A stretch of DNA of 64,000 bases. Origin: Perilla frutescens. Lineage: Eukaryota; Streptophyta; Magnoliopsida; Lamiales; Lamiaceae. Below the pieces are notes generated by a model that saw only the letters and a list, made by a program, of their open reading frames with translations, was not told the origin of the DNA and searched no databases. The position numbers and the translations under genes are program-made. The DNA lies in NCBI GenBank assembly GCA_026008535.1, contig BRKX01000011.1, positions 48,282,183 through 48,346,182 on the forward strand, in the 5' to 3' direction. Positions 22,101-32,634 of this stretch are shown here, one piece after another (positions within the stretch are counted from its first letter, which is position 1; each line of letters starts with the position of its first letter).

Positions 22101-23126
22101 AGCATATCCGTTCTCATGGTACCACTGCTGCACCCTATCCCTAATCCTCTGCAGCAGTCTGGCACTCACCTTTCCCTGGTCCCTCAACATCTGAAGGATC
22201 TCCCTCTGCACAGAAGCGGGCAACAAACACGGTCGAGACTTATCAATTCTCCTCCTATAATCCTTCTCTTGGCTCCTATAGTACTCCAGCCTCTCCTTCT
22301 CAGTCATATCAGCATCCATCTCGATAGGCTTAGACTGCGGCATAAGCCCAACGTTAATGCACCTAAATCGGTCAGCAGATTGCCATGTGGATTCGAGGAA
22401 CGGAATGGTTATGTTAATGGAGCCATCTGGATTTGTCTTCGTCTCCAAATCGACTTTCTCGAACATTCCGCAAGTGGCCAGCGTCTCGAGCTCCTTCTGC
22501 AGCTGCGCCTTGGTGTAAACGCCCCCAGGCCGAAGAGACACCATCTCAAAGAAGGAGTCCTCCGTGCCAACAGACGATCCGCGCCGCTTATCGAAAAACA
22601 AGATCTCCGACACCTTGTACTTCTTGAACCCACTGAGCTTGTTCAGCTGAACAACGATGTTCGCAGGCAATCCATGAGAATCCCAATCCTGTTGGGGATC
22701 ATCGTCTTTAGCAATAGCTGCGGGTGACAAAAAGTTCCAGAAACCACCGCCTTCACCTCCACCATTTCCACCCCCACCACCACCTCCTCCGCCGCCGCCT
22801 CCACCTCCTCCGCCGCCGAAGTTGAATATAGAGTCGCGGCCGGATAAGATAGGGTTGGCTATACTAAAGAGAATGCAGGATGCGGCGGAAACTGCGACGG
22901 ATTTGGGCGAAACAACGGCATTGAAAAGAACAAGCGGAGATTTCGAAGGCTTAGGGTTTTGGGAGGAGGAAGAGGAGGCGGGAGATGGGAGATTGCAATG
23001 TAAAATGGAAGTGGGAGAATGGAGACCGGAAACGGAGGCGTTTGTGGTAGCAGTGCTGCGGCGGCGGCGGGAGGCTGCCGAGGAAGTGAGGGGTAGGAGA
23101 TGCGCCGCCGCGGAGAACGTCGACAT
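19108..23126 (-). CDS. TOC75: TOC75-III, chloroplast outer-envelope import channel
   Basis: Seven exons on the minus strand: 23126-21936, 21405-21184, 21095-20988, 20889-20698, 20520-20272, 19824-19570 and 19347-19108. All junctions are GT-AG and phase 0. They give 818 residues, close to the known precursor length. An Omp85-family protein, it forms the beta-barrel pore of the TOC translocon with TOC159 and TOC34. The transit peptide is bipartite: a Ser/Arg-rich stroma-targeting part, then a polyglycine run (17 Gly, residues 104-120) that is needed for envelope retention in the known protein. The mature part starts near DWDSHGLPANI. POTRA repeats occupy about 150-450, and the C-terminal barrel ends in GTGAIFFRFGERF. 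The polyglycine distinguishes TOC75-III from OEP80. ATG 23126 is the first Met of the frame. Confidence 0.96.
22767..22816 (-). repeat. (GGN)n tract encoding the TOC75 polyglycine
   Basis: The plus strand reads as a run of CCACC/CCGCC triplets. On the coding strand it gives 17 consecutive glycines, then N, GGG, E, GGG. It is a trinucleotide repeat inside an essential targeting signal, so its length may vary between alleles. Confidence 0.9.
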
Positions 23127-23909
23127 TGGGTGGCGCGGTTTCGATAAGGCAGAGGGGGGGAGTGAAAGTCGAAGACGGCGGTCTAAGGGTTTATATTATA
23201 ATGTACAGTTGATACTTGATACGATACCCAAATTTCTTAATACTTGCATTTCATTTATTTATCTCCATATGTCGTTACAATTATTTAACTTAACCCCTGA
23301 CTTGCATGCTTTCCACTCATATATCTTATTAAAACATCATTTTCCATTTATTTCGCTACTATGCCTATGTATCACTCCTACATTATTATAAACTTCTACG
23401 TATATTTTTATTTTTTTTACATAATTTATTTCACGATATTTTTTTAGGTGTTAGTTGAGCGATATAGTGGTCCAATTATATGCACTTTGGTATTGCTATT
23501 TATAATACAAAATATTTTGGTTTTTTAAAATGCATGAAAAATATTTATGTAATTAAACCTATTTTATAAATATGGATCTTTGCGTTTGCACATCAAAAAT
23601 AAATGTGACTTTACTGGAAGGCGACTCTTTATAAAGCAAATAGTACAACTAAAAGGCCAAATCTTGAGCCCGCCCTTTTTCTTTCTTTTTTTTCGTAAGT
23701 TGAGCCCATCTAAATTTGATGTGCCAGAATACTTGAAGGATTGAGGTGCATATAATTATATCAGAAGTTGATATACTGGTGGCCCAAGTAGTATTTAATC
23801 TATGTAAATTTAGCGATCAATTTTATTTTATTTTTTGAAAAAAGGATCAATTTTCACGTTACGCCATCGCAATTCTTCAATTGTCAGTCAACCATAATAT
23901 TATTACCCT
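23127..23909. other. TOC75 upstream region
   Basis: The minus strand carries a TATA-like ATAATATAAACCC at about 23185-23200, next to AAACCCTTA, which resembles a telo-box. The remainder is AT-rich with no ORF of note. The promoter assignment is by position. Confidence 0.35.
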
Positions 23910-23925
23910 TAAAGTTGTGTCAAAA

Positions 23926-24713
23926 TAATAATAATAATCATCATCATCATCTATACTATATATAAAAGTAAAATAGTAATAGTGAAAAAAAAAGTTTTTC
24001 CTCTAAAAATCAAAAAAAGAGTCAAATCAGTAATAATAGTATTACATAAAAAAAAAGCCCAAAAATATAAATTATTGTGGGTTGTCTTACAATTCCTAAA
24101 TAATAAATATACTCATGTATTCAATTTCAATATAACCAATTCACAACTAAATTCACTTATGCATTTTTTAACTCCTAAACAAAAAATTCTTATATAACCT
24201 ATGATTTTCTTAAATAAATTTAGAAATGAATGTGTGAAATATATTTGTATGCAATTACTATACCCTATAAAATAAATATTAACAAAACATAGACGTGTAA
24301 CATAAATTCAAAAAATATGCTACCTTTTGAATTTAATCAAAGCTGAATATTGTATTACTAATTCTGAATTTGGTTATGAAATACTTTATAAGTTCTTACA
24401 ATAATTGAATGAACTTCTTAAACTCATTAACTAATTAATTTTAATAATTAATCATTTAAACTCTTGAATAATTAATTTTTGAAATCATGTATTGTTGACA
24501 TTTTAATGTAAAAATATTAAATTTATATATTGAATTTACATCATATAAATGACAATTCTTTTTTAAATATGAACTACATTATGTTAATATAAACACTTAA
24601 CTTGTGCGAAAAGGTACTTATGATAAATTATCAATTACTTCCACAAATCAAAAGAGAAATATTGATCAAATAATATCACCTCATATATAATTGTGCAACG
24701 CGCGTAGGTAAAT

Positions 24714-24795
<82 letters not shown>
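23926..24795. mobile_element. AT-rich element flanked by 16-bp direct repeats, (TAA)n tail
   Basis: The 16-mer TAAAGTTGTGTCAAAA stands at 23910-23925 and again at 24796-24811. Between them lie 870 bp that begin with TAA/TCA triplets and end in a pure (TAA)n run (about 24716-24795). Inside, TCTATACTATATATAAAAG (from 23950) resembles plant Helitron 5' ends, and a GC hairpin-forming stretch, GCAACGCGCGTAGG, sits at about 24695-24708, near where a Helitron 3' end would be. There is no coding capacity. It is either a retroposon with a TAA tail and target-site duplication, or a non-autonomous Helitron inserted next to a microsatellite. Confidence 0.5.
24716..24795 (+). repeat. (TAA)n microsatellite
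   Basis: About 27 uninterrupted TAA triplets, which end at the second copy of the flanking 16-mer. Confidence 0.95.
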
Positions 24796-24799
<4 letters not shown>

Positions 24800-24811
24800 G
24801 TTGTGTCAAAA

Positions 24812-25900
24812 ATAAGAAAAAGGTTATAATACTCATCGCCAAATGCATTTATTATATTTCGAAAACAATTTATTATATTATTAAAGTATGTCTATTAAAT
24901 ATGAATATGTCACTACATTATATATCTTTTAATTAATAATACATTGATGTTGTATTTTTAATGCACTAGTGTCTCCCAAGGAAACTATAACTTTTTTATC
25001 CAACATTTGGTCATTTTTCGAAAGATGGCGTATCCTTCAGAACATTAAAATATTCGAGATTTTATCAAATCTAAACTTTATCTTGAGTATTTATTGTCGA
25101 TCATTCCCATCCGGAAAATTTGATTTGTGTTAAATTTGATAAAATCAAAATAAGATGTCAAAATAATTATTTGTTGAAGTACAATATATACATACATATA
25201 TATATAATGGATCAAATGAGAATTAGATTTCCATGTAAGAACTAAGAATCAATTGGAGTCCTAGATCTTCAATTTTTGGACGGTGAAGATTTGTATCCGA
25301 GTTTGAATTATGCGGTGGCATATTTATAATATTATAGTTATTTTAATGAACTGAAGGTATTTTTGTAATTTATAAATTATATTCTATTTGGGCTAAATAC
25401 TTTTAGCATTACTGTGATAAGTTTTAGTATTGACGTAATTAGTTTTAGCATTACTGTAACTAGTTTTAGCATTATCGAAAAAAAATATTTGTGTTGGCAC
25501 CACTTTTGGAGATTTCTTCTGGGTTATCTGAAATTTATATATCCGATTGACGGACATGTGATTATCTGCCATGATGGATATTTATAAAGTATCTAGTTTC
25601 ATTTATCATCTTGATGAGTTGGGTAGTTTTGGCTCTTGTTCTCCTTATACTTTCATTTGTTGTAGCTCTTTTAACACCTACAAATTTTTATATAATACTA
25701 TTAAGTAAATAAAATAACAAGGCTAAAAACATAATTGAATGATAAAGATAAAAGTAGTGAACAATAGTGTAAATGATAATGCTAAAGTGATAGATGATGA
25801 TGATGCCATATCTAGTGAACAATAATGCGAGTACCGCAAAATGTGTCATGGATTGAGTTTATAATGTTTATGTTAACTTTTTCAGACATATATGTTTTCT
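24812..25900. other. AT-rich intergenic DNA
   Basis: No gene recognised. From about 25380 the sequence starts to show the 'TTTTAGCATTACTG' and 'AATGCTAA' words that dominate the tandem modules to its right, so it is probably the left part of the same old repeat. Confidence 0.4.
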
Positions 25901-26536
25901 AATGCTAATAATGACAATGATAATGCTGACATTTGATATGATAATGCTAATTCAACAAATTGTAATATCGTTTGTTAATTGTTGGTTTATAATGTCCCTA
26001 ATAATTTTTTTTATGTTGATGCTACAAAAGGGTTATGATAATGCTAAAATGAAAAATGATAATGTTAAAACTGTAAACGATAATGCTAAACACAACAAAT
26101 TGTACAGATAAATCATATATTGCCAAGAATGATAGAGTTATATGTTTCTACAAGTTTATTGATGTTAACAAAAAGAAAATGAAACTGCTAAAACACCATG
26201 AGACAATGCTAACAACGGGTGGACAATATTGATAATTCAACAAAACTGTAGTAGCGTTGTTCATAATTGGTTTATAATTGTGACGTCCCAAAATTTCATA
26301 AATATAAATATTTCATTAATCCATTAAAAGAGTTTAATACAACGAAAGAAATATTTAAAATAAAATAAATTTTTATTTAATCTTGACCATCATCCCGTCT
26401 CCACGTCATCGTCCGAACTTCCTTAGCCTGAAAATAATAATAGCTTTGGGGTGAGTGCTATTAACTCAGTGGGTTTACTGCATCTATCCAGATTATACAC
26501 AATATGAACAATAAATACATAGCATATCAAATATCA

Positions 26537-26665
26537 TTTTCCTGCAGCCCTTAGGCTGAACATGCAACCCGTAGGTTGAGTAACTTTTCCTGCAGCCCGT
26601 CGACCGAACATGTAACCCGTAGATTGAGTAACTTTTCCTGCAAGCCGTAGGCCGAACATATAATT
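26537..26665 (+). repeat. 48-bp tandem repeat inside the solo LTR
   Basis: TTTTCCTGCAG/A starts at 26537, 26585 and 26633, a period of 48 bases. The units contain CCGTAGG..GA(A)CATG words, and about two and a half copies are present with scattered substitutions. Confidence 0.8.
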
Positions 26666-26864
26666 TCCACATATGAATTGCATAAAATGAATAATAAGGA
26701 TAAATGGATTATTGCATAACAATCCACGTTAGATTCCCCACCTTTACTTGAACTTGAAAGTATAAATTTATCCATGTGCGCCGCCTAATATAATAATAAT
26801 AATAATTAATTAACATAACACTTTAATGATTTAAAAAAAAAACATAATACTAGACAATTTATAT

Positions 26865-26985
26865 CTATATATATATATATATATACATGCCATGCATAAT
26901 TAAATATAAAATATATATTTACGTGAGTGTGTGTGTGTGTGATTAAGTGTGTGTATGTGTTATACAATATATATATATATATATC

Positions 26986-27016
<31 letters not shown>

Positions 27017-27075
27017 GTAAGTGTATGTGTGTTTATATACATATATATATTTGTGCCAGAAAGTGTATATATAAA
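26865..27075 (+). repeat. Mixed (AT)n and (GT)n microsatellites
   Basis: Alternating TA and GT runs, including TGTGTGTGTGTGTGTG and ATATATATATAT blocks. Low-complexity reading frames on the reverse strand (Thr/His/Tyr-rich) are by-products. Confidence 0.9.
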
Positions 27076-27995
27076 TATATAAAAGTACATGAGTAGTACC
27101 AAAGCTTATCTAAGATGAGACGTGAGATGTAAGAATAGAATAAATTTTAAATAATAACCCTCATACTCTAAAGAAACCCGTAGCCCAATATTTCAATTCT
27201 AAAAGCAAACCAAGTGGGTTCCACCACCATAATTGAAAAAGTTTATTTTCCTTTACAAGTGATTGGTGGGAAGAAAAAGAAATACATACATCGCTCATTT
27301 AATAAAACAAACAAAACAAATTCCTCACTTCCCCTCTCCCGTCTCGCCAAAACCAGATGATGACCAGTCTTCAATTAAAATACTTGAAATAGTAAGAACG
27401 AAAACATATGAAGGAAAAATACCTCTAAGACTCCAGACGTGAAGGTAGAGAACCACTCAAGATGATAGAGAGAGAGAGAAGTATTGTTTGAATTGATGAT
27501 TGTTATGAATGAAAGACCCTCATTTTATACTGAATTTTGGAGGTGTGAATATGGGAGGTTTCAGATTTATTGGAGAACATATTGATTATTTTCAATCACC
27601 AACATTTTTGTGAGAAATCATATCACTGATAATCAGCGCCAATTTGATGAAGATCCTTGCAAGTCAAATTCTTTCCTTTCTTGCCCATCTTCACGGTACT
27701 GATGGAAATAAAAGTCATGGGCTCAATAAAGTGGGTCAAAAGAATAGATATATTACGGGCTTATTAAAATGGGCTCATCAACACAATTAATTAAAATAAA
27801 TACCAACCCAAAATTATAAAGGAAATAAATAAATATTAATGTACATGAAATTATTTAGTACTAATAAGCTCACCACGACTTATAGGAACGTAATATAATA
27901 CACACACACACATATAACTTTATGGGATATAATATTCTAGGAAAATGAAATAAAATGTTTTAAAATTTTTAGGGCGTTACAATAATATTCATGGT

Positions 27996-28040
27996 CAGGG
28001 ACGGACGCATGAATTTTGATTTGGGGGGCGAAAAACAGTT

Positions 28041-28081
<41 letters not shown>

Positions 28082-28793
28082 CTGCACGCAACTACTTATC
28101 ACAAGTAAAATAAAACTATATTTATTTAAAATTTTGACATCATGAGTCGTACTTGACATTTTTTCATAATTTTAAATTCATCTATGATTGACTCGGTATT
28201 AAAAGTCTCGACAATTTCTTTCTCAATGTACATTAGGGAATGTAAAACCTTAACTTAAACTTATTGCAAAACTCCAATAAAAATAAATAAAAAAATAATT
28301 TAAATGCACAATTTGAGCATAATGACACACTATTATATTATAGGTAAATTGTGAAATCATAAAACATAAATAAAATCATAACATTAAAGTCTTGAAACAT
28401 TCATTCTCAAATCCATAAATATAAAAAATTACCTAAAATTTAATGAAATAAACTTAAAGTATGAAAAAGAATAAATAAGGGGAAATATATAACAATAAAA
28501 TGAACTTATACAAATAGTAAAGCAGCAATATAAATAAAATGAAAATACTTTTGAATTTTTAAATAAAATTATTTATTTAGCATTATACTATTTTGGGTCT
28601 CTCACTACATTAATTTAAAATTCATATGGACTATACTTAGATATTAATAAATCCAATGTCCAAAATACTAATACTTGGGAGGGCAAAAAATTATATTTAT
28701 ATAATTATTATATAACACATATATATTAATTTTTTTTTACAAAATTTGAGGGGGGGACAGCTGCCCCCACCAGCCCCCCTGGGTCCGTCGTTG
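27996..28793. mobile_element. Non-autonomous hAT-type element, 0.8 kb
   Basis: Left end CAGGGACGGACGC and right end complementary to CAACGACGGACCC (about 10 of 13 matching). It is flanked by the 8-bp duplication TTCATGGT (27988-27995) / TTCATGGC (28794-28801), with one mismatch. Subterminal G-runs (TTGGGGGGCG; GAGGGGGGGACAG) are typical of such elements. The interior is AT-rich and non-coding. It is inserted six bases right of the solo LTR's target duplication. Confidence 0.8.
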
Positions 28794-29330
28794 TTCATGG
28801 CAAGTTTTCATGCTAACGCTAACAAGATTTATGTTAATGCTAAAATTAGAAATGACAATGCTAAAACTGCAAATGATAATGCTAAATTCACAAAATGTGC
28901 AGGCAAATTATACATTGACAACAGTGTTAGATTTTACATACTCCTACAAGTTTCCCGAAGCCAACAGAACGAAATGAAACTGCTAAATCATGATGAAACA
29001 ATGTTAACAAGGGGTGTACAATATTGATAATTCAAGAAAACTATATCAGTGTTGTTCTTGTTTTTTTATAGTGTTTCTGGTAAGCTTTCATGTTAATGCT
29101 AACAAAAATTATGATAATGTTAAAATGAGAAATGACAATGCTAAAACTGTAAATGATAATGCTAAAATTCACAAAATGTACAGATAAATCATACATTGTT
29201 AAATCATCGTGAAACAATGCTAATAGAGTTCGTTCAAGATTATATTTTATATGTTTCGGCAAGTATTGTAATACTAAGAAAAAAAACTTCTAAATCATCA
29301 TGAAAGAATGTTAAATCATTTTTTTTGAAC

Positions 29331-29710
29331 AAAAATTTAAAAAATTACAATAAAAGATGAAAAAAAACTAAACAAATTATCACCTTGATTAATCATATTT
29401 TCTGATTTCGAGATTCAATTTTTCGTTGTTGTTTATCGTTGTTCAAAAGTTTTGAAACCTCTATGAAATTGTTGTTGCTGTTGTATTTAATCTTTGTCTT
29501 CGATTTTCATGAAAGATGGTGTGAGTTATCTACGTGAGTGGTAAATGGTGATTAAATCTCTGCAAAATCTAATTGTTTGATTTTTTTTTTCAAAATGTTC
29601 CAATTTTGCCCTTATTAATAATCTAAAGGGTAGTTGGATTAATTCTTATTACGGAATTGCCATCGCTTAATTCTCTTAATCTGGACCGTAAGTTTTGGTT
29701 AGATTAAATG
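29331..29710. other. AT-rich intergenic DNA
   Basis: No gene is visible. It contains TGATTAAATCTCTGCAAAATC and AATCTGGACCGTAAG words typical of decayed plant MITEs, but no borders could be set. Confidence 0.35.
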
Positions 29711-29725
29711 ATAAGGCTTGGTTCT

Positions 29726-29947
29726 TTTTTTTTAGATGTCGAGGGTAACTCGTAGCCGCTACCGTGGTACACACTGGGTAAACCACAGCCTTATGTAATA
29801 GCTTGCAAACCTACACAGGGGAGGTAAATCACACTCGGCAAGTTAGGTGTGACAGTCTCACACCTAGTGGTGTTGGTAGTGGGTCGAACTTGAGACCTTT
29901 GGCCTTAAGAAACACTACTCCACTACTAGGTCATCCCCAAGGGGACA
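29726..29947 (-). mobile_element. tRNA-derived SINE, copy 2, with target-site duplication
   Basis: Minus-strand retroposon. The poly-A tail is the T-run at 29726-29733. Box A (TGACCTAGTAGTGGAGTAG) is complementary to 29915-29933, and box B (GGTCTCAAGTTCGACCC) is complementary to 29881-29897. It is flanked by a 15-bp duplication, ATAAGGCTTGGTTCT (29711-29725) and ATAAGGATTGGTTCT (29948-29962), with one mismatch. It matches copy 1 (45-335) over its whole length except for that copy's internal duplication. Confidence 0.85.
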
Positions 29948-29962
29948 ATAAGGATTGGTTCT

Positions 29963-30757
29963 TAGTCACACGAGACTTGGTTCTCTCTAAAACCATTCCC
30001 TATATATATGTATATCCTTGTTTGAGAATTCTAGCCCGAAATTGTCTAACCTGTATTAGCCCAAATTGAATAGTCCGACAATTCAAAATAAAATAGGTTG
30101 GCCCTAATAGTCCAAATTTCTTTTGTTTATTCTTATATTTTTGTTAAATATTAAAAATCTCATGTTTGATGGGTTTAATTTCAGCTCTAAAAAAAATTAT
30201 TGGAACTCAATTAATGTTAAGTTATATTATATTTTTAGTGTTAGTTTGTTAAAATTAGAAGTTGAAGTTATATATATTAATATTTTTTGGACGGACGAGT
30301 TAATCTAGAAACCGAAGAATTATGATTATGGCAAAAAAAAAGAGTCCAAATCGAATAGCCCAAGAGTTGGATAGAATTCACCTGAAATCGAGCGCCAGTG
30401 GCATCTAGTACTAGTACTAGTACTCATATGATGATGAGCCATGACCCATGAGAGAGGAATAGGAAAAATAAAGCAGGAGAAAGTGATGACCAAGTCAAAC
30501 TACTATTTCAGCCTCAGCCTCAGGTACCTACAAATACAATTATATATCTGCAATAGCCAACGGCAGGATTTAGTTGGATTATAGTCCATTGAAAGTTGAA
30601 AGAGGCGAAAAACATGCCTTAAATTAAGCTGCCTGCGCCTTCTTTTATTGTTATTATTATTATATATATATACACATACATGCCTAGCTCATTTCCTTTG
30701 AAGAGACATACATAAATTAAATTTAGGTATAAAATAATAAGGGTTTACTTTACAGCA
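29963..30757. other. Upstream region of the LTI65-like gene
   Basis: AT-rich, with a TATA-like run ATTATTATATATATATACAC (about 30653-30672) some 90 bases before the start codon. I looked for ABRE (ACGTG) and DRE (CCGAC) motifs, which would fit an RD29-type gene, and saw none in the last few hundred bases. Confidence 0.4.
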
Positions 30758-32634
30758 ATGGCTCAACTTGAGAGGAGAAAGATATTATCAGAGAGCCCTA
30801 GCTCGCCTAACTCTCAAAATTCGCCTGACCAGCCCCTAAAAGGTATATATATTATTCCACCATCGCTATGCCTATCGTCATTATTCATTAATATTTGCAT
30901 TCAGTTTGGATATACCTTACAAATTTTTATTCTGAAAATAAAAACTATTTATAATTGGGTCTAAATAGTTATAGTTTCAATTAATTAAACTTGTGTCAGA
31001 GTATTGATTTATTATGTTATATAGTTGAAGAGACATATTGGTCATCCAATATGTCGCCTACTGGTAGAGGAGTATGCCATGCCCATGAGCATGAAGAGTG
31101 CCCCAGCCCTTGCCCTTCCCATAACAAGAAGTCAGTTCTCGCCAAAGTCAAGGAGGGAGCCAAGAAGCTCAAGTACAGTCTCAGCAGCAGGAGGAAGCAT
31201 ATGGACCTCCACGACGATCACGTTCATATTCACGACCACGCCCACGATCACGTTACCCCTTCTTGGGGCGCTATCTTGGAAGATGACTACGATGACGAAA
31301 AAGACTACGACCCTGAATATCTCGGTGCCCCAAGTAACTTATCCACCTTTTATCCATAACTTCTTCATTCTATGAACCACAAAAAACTTCATCCCTCTTC
31401 ATGGACATGAACCTTAACCTACACTAACATCATATGCTTTTTCCAGTGTACGAGTCCGAAGCAGCGCCGGATTGTTTGAAGGAGACAGCAAGGCAGCACC
31501 CACGAGCAGTGCCCGTCGTCTCTGAGAAACACAGGGCGCCAAACATGACCCCAGCATGATCACAAACATGACTGAATCTGTATCCGAGAAACTGGCTCCA
31601 GCATGTGCTGCGGTGTCTGATGCAACCCACCAGATTAACACCAACATGATCTCAAACATGACTGGAACTGTATCTGAGAAACTGGCTCCGGCCTGCGCTG
31701 CCGTTTCCGATGCAACCCACCAGATTGCTAGTAAGATTGCTGGGTTGACTGTTACAACCCCAGGAACACAACAACGGGCACATGAGACATCGAGGTATTC
31801 TGGAGAGGCAGAAGTAAAGAAAATGAATGAGGATGCTGGAAACGCGAAACAATGTGCAAGCAGCAGTCAAACATGGGACAAAGGAGTTTCTGTGAAGGAG
31901 TATTTTTTGAACAAGCTGGAGCCCGGAGATGACGAAAGAGCACTCTCACAGGCTATAACAGAGGCCATCAGTCCGAGGAAGAGCACCGGGGAGGCAGGTG
32001 TGGTGGATAAGGTGAAAGAGGCCGTCACTTCATTTTTCAGGCAGGAGGAGATCTCCAACTCAACACCTAAACTTTCAGGCTCAACTTCTCTGCACCACCC
32101 TGCCATTGCCACAACAGACGTTCCAGCAGTTGTTCAACTTAACCGTGCCGCTTCAGTCCATGCTGAGAAACCTGCAAGCCCACACCCATCTTCTGCTGCC
32201 CCTGCCACTTTAAACTCTCCAATGCCTGCTCAACTGAGCCGCGTGGCTTCAGTCCATGTTCGTTCAAACTCTCCAACACCTGCTCAACTGAACCGCGCGG
32301 CTTCAGTCCATGTTCGTTCTTCCAAGATGTTAAACATGGATAGTTCCAACTCCTCACCTCTTATCCCACTCTCCACCAGTGCTCTTGAAGGTGATATACT
32401 GTTTCACTTCATTCTTATACTACTACAGCAGCACAGAATCAATATTATTTCATTTCTAGCAGAATATAGTATTCCACAAAACCTTGAGATTTTGCAAGAA
32501 AATGAAGAATATTTTAGCATTTTTTGGTGAATTCAAGTTAAGAAAAAGCAGCTAAATATAACTCATGCACTGATGTGAATGGTGTCACAGTTTACGAGGA
32601 AGAAACCAATGGAAAGATTCTCCAACCCAACTGA
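30758..32634 (+). pseudogene. LTI65/RD29-like (CAP160 family) stress protein gene with an apparent frameshift
   Basis: Exons 30758-30842, 31025-31333, 31447-32390 and 32591-32634 fit GT-AG introns and consistent phases. They total 1382 nt, one base short of a whole number of codons. The N-terminal half has the family signature: KKSVLAKVKEGAKKLKYSLS, HVTPSWGAILEDD, DPEYLGAPMYESEAAPDCLKE, then ARQHPRAVPVVSEKHR. Right after this, the frame meets TGA at 31557-31559, while the conserved continuation (VSEKLAPACAAVSDATHQI twice, then KGVSVKEYFLNKLEPGDDERALSQAI and VVDKVKEAVTSFF) is open in another frame. A one-base loss near 31545-31555 would explain this. The last exon restores the family ending VYEEETNGKILQ. 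RD29/LTI65 proteins are hydrophilic, ABA-, cold- and drought-induced, of uncertain biochemical role. A sequencing error or strain-specific allele is possible. Confidence 0.85.
31546..31725 (+). repeat. Tandem repeat of about 93 bp inside the LTI65-like gene
   Basis: Two adjacent units encode M-I-(T/S)-N-M-T-(E/G)-(S/T)-VSEKLAPACAAVSDATHQI. The stretches AAACTGGCTCC and GATGCAACCCACCAGATT are identical in both. The apparent frameshift lies at the left edge of the first unit. Confidence 0.8.

Larger units (their letters stand above)
26279..27981. mobile_element. Solo LTR, 1.7 kb (LTR retrotransposon)
   Basis: Starts TGTGACGTCCC and ends GGGCGTTACA, so it has TG...CA ends with a short inverted match. 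It is flanked by a perfect 5-bp duplication ATAAT (26274-26278 and 27982-27986). No internal coding region or second LTR is present, as expected after recombination between two LTRs. Inside are a 48-bp tandem repeat (26537-26665) and AT/GT microsatellites (about 26865-27030). The ends resemble Ty3/gypsy LTRs of the TGTAACACCC type. Confidence 0.85.
25900..29330. repeat. Three diverged tandem modules rich in AATGCTAA, with nested insertions
   Basis: A module of about 250-290 bp occurs three times: about 25960-26240; a second copy split by insertions (about 26241-26278, 27987-27995, 28794-29035); and about 29036-29330. Shared words are GATAATGCTAAA, AAAACTGTAAA, CACAAAATGTACAG and GATAAATCATACATTG. 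The middle copy is interrupted first by a solo LTR and then by a hAT-type element. No protein is encoded; the short frames come from the repeated words. Confidence 0.65.

Noticed and set aside
22005..22727. 240-codon plus-strand frame opposite TOC75 exon 1
   Set aside because: It is the antisense shadow of a strongly conserved coding exon and resembles no family.
22822..23391. 189-codon plus-strand frame over the TOC75 start and promoter
   Set aside because: Antisense of the transit-peptide exon running into non-coding DNA.
24716..24795. CRISPR-like repetition
   Set aside because: Simple trinucleotide repeat without spacers; other repeats in the window are also microsatellites or tandem duplications in a plant genome.
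26806..27102. 98-codon Thr/His/Tyr-rich frame
   Set aside because: Encoded by AT/GT microsatellites in the solo LTR.
31025..31375. Alternative 116-codon frame over LTI65-like exon 2
   Set aside because: The frame used by the family (KKSVLAKVKEGAKKLK) is the other one; this is a shadow.
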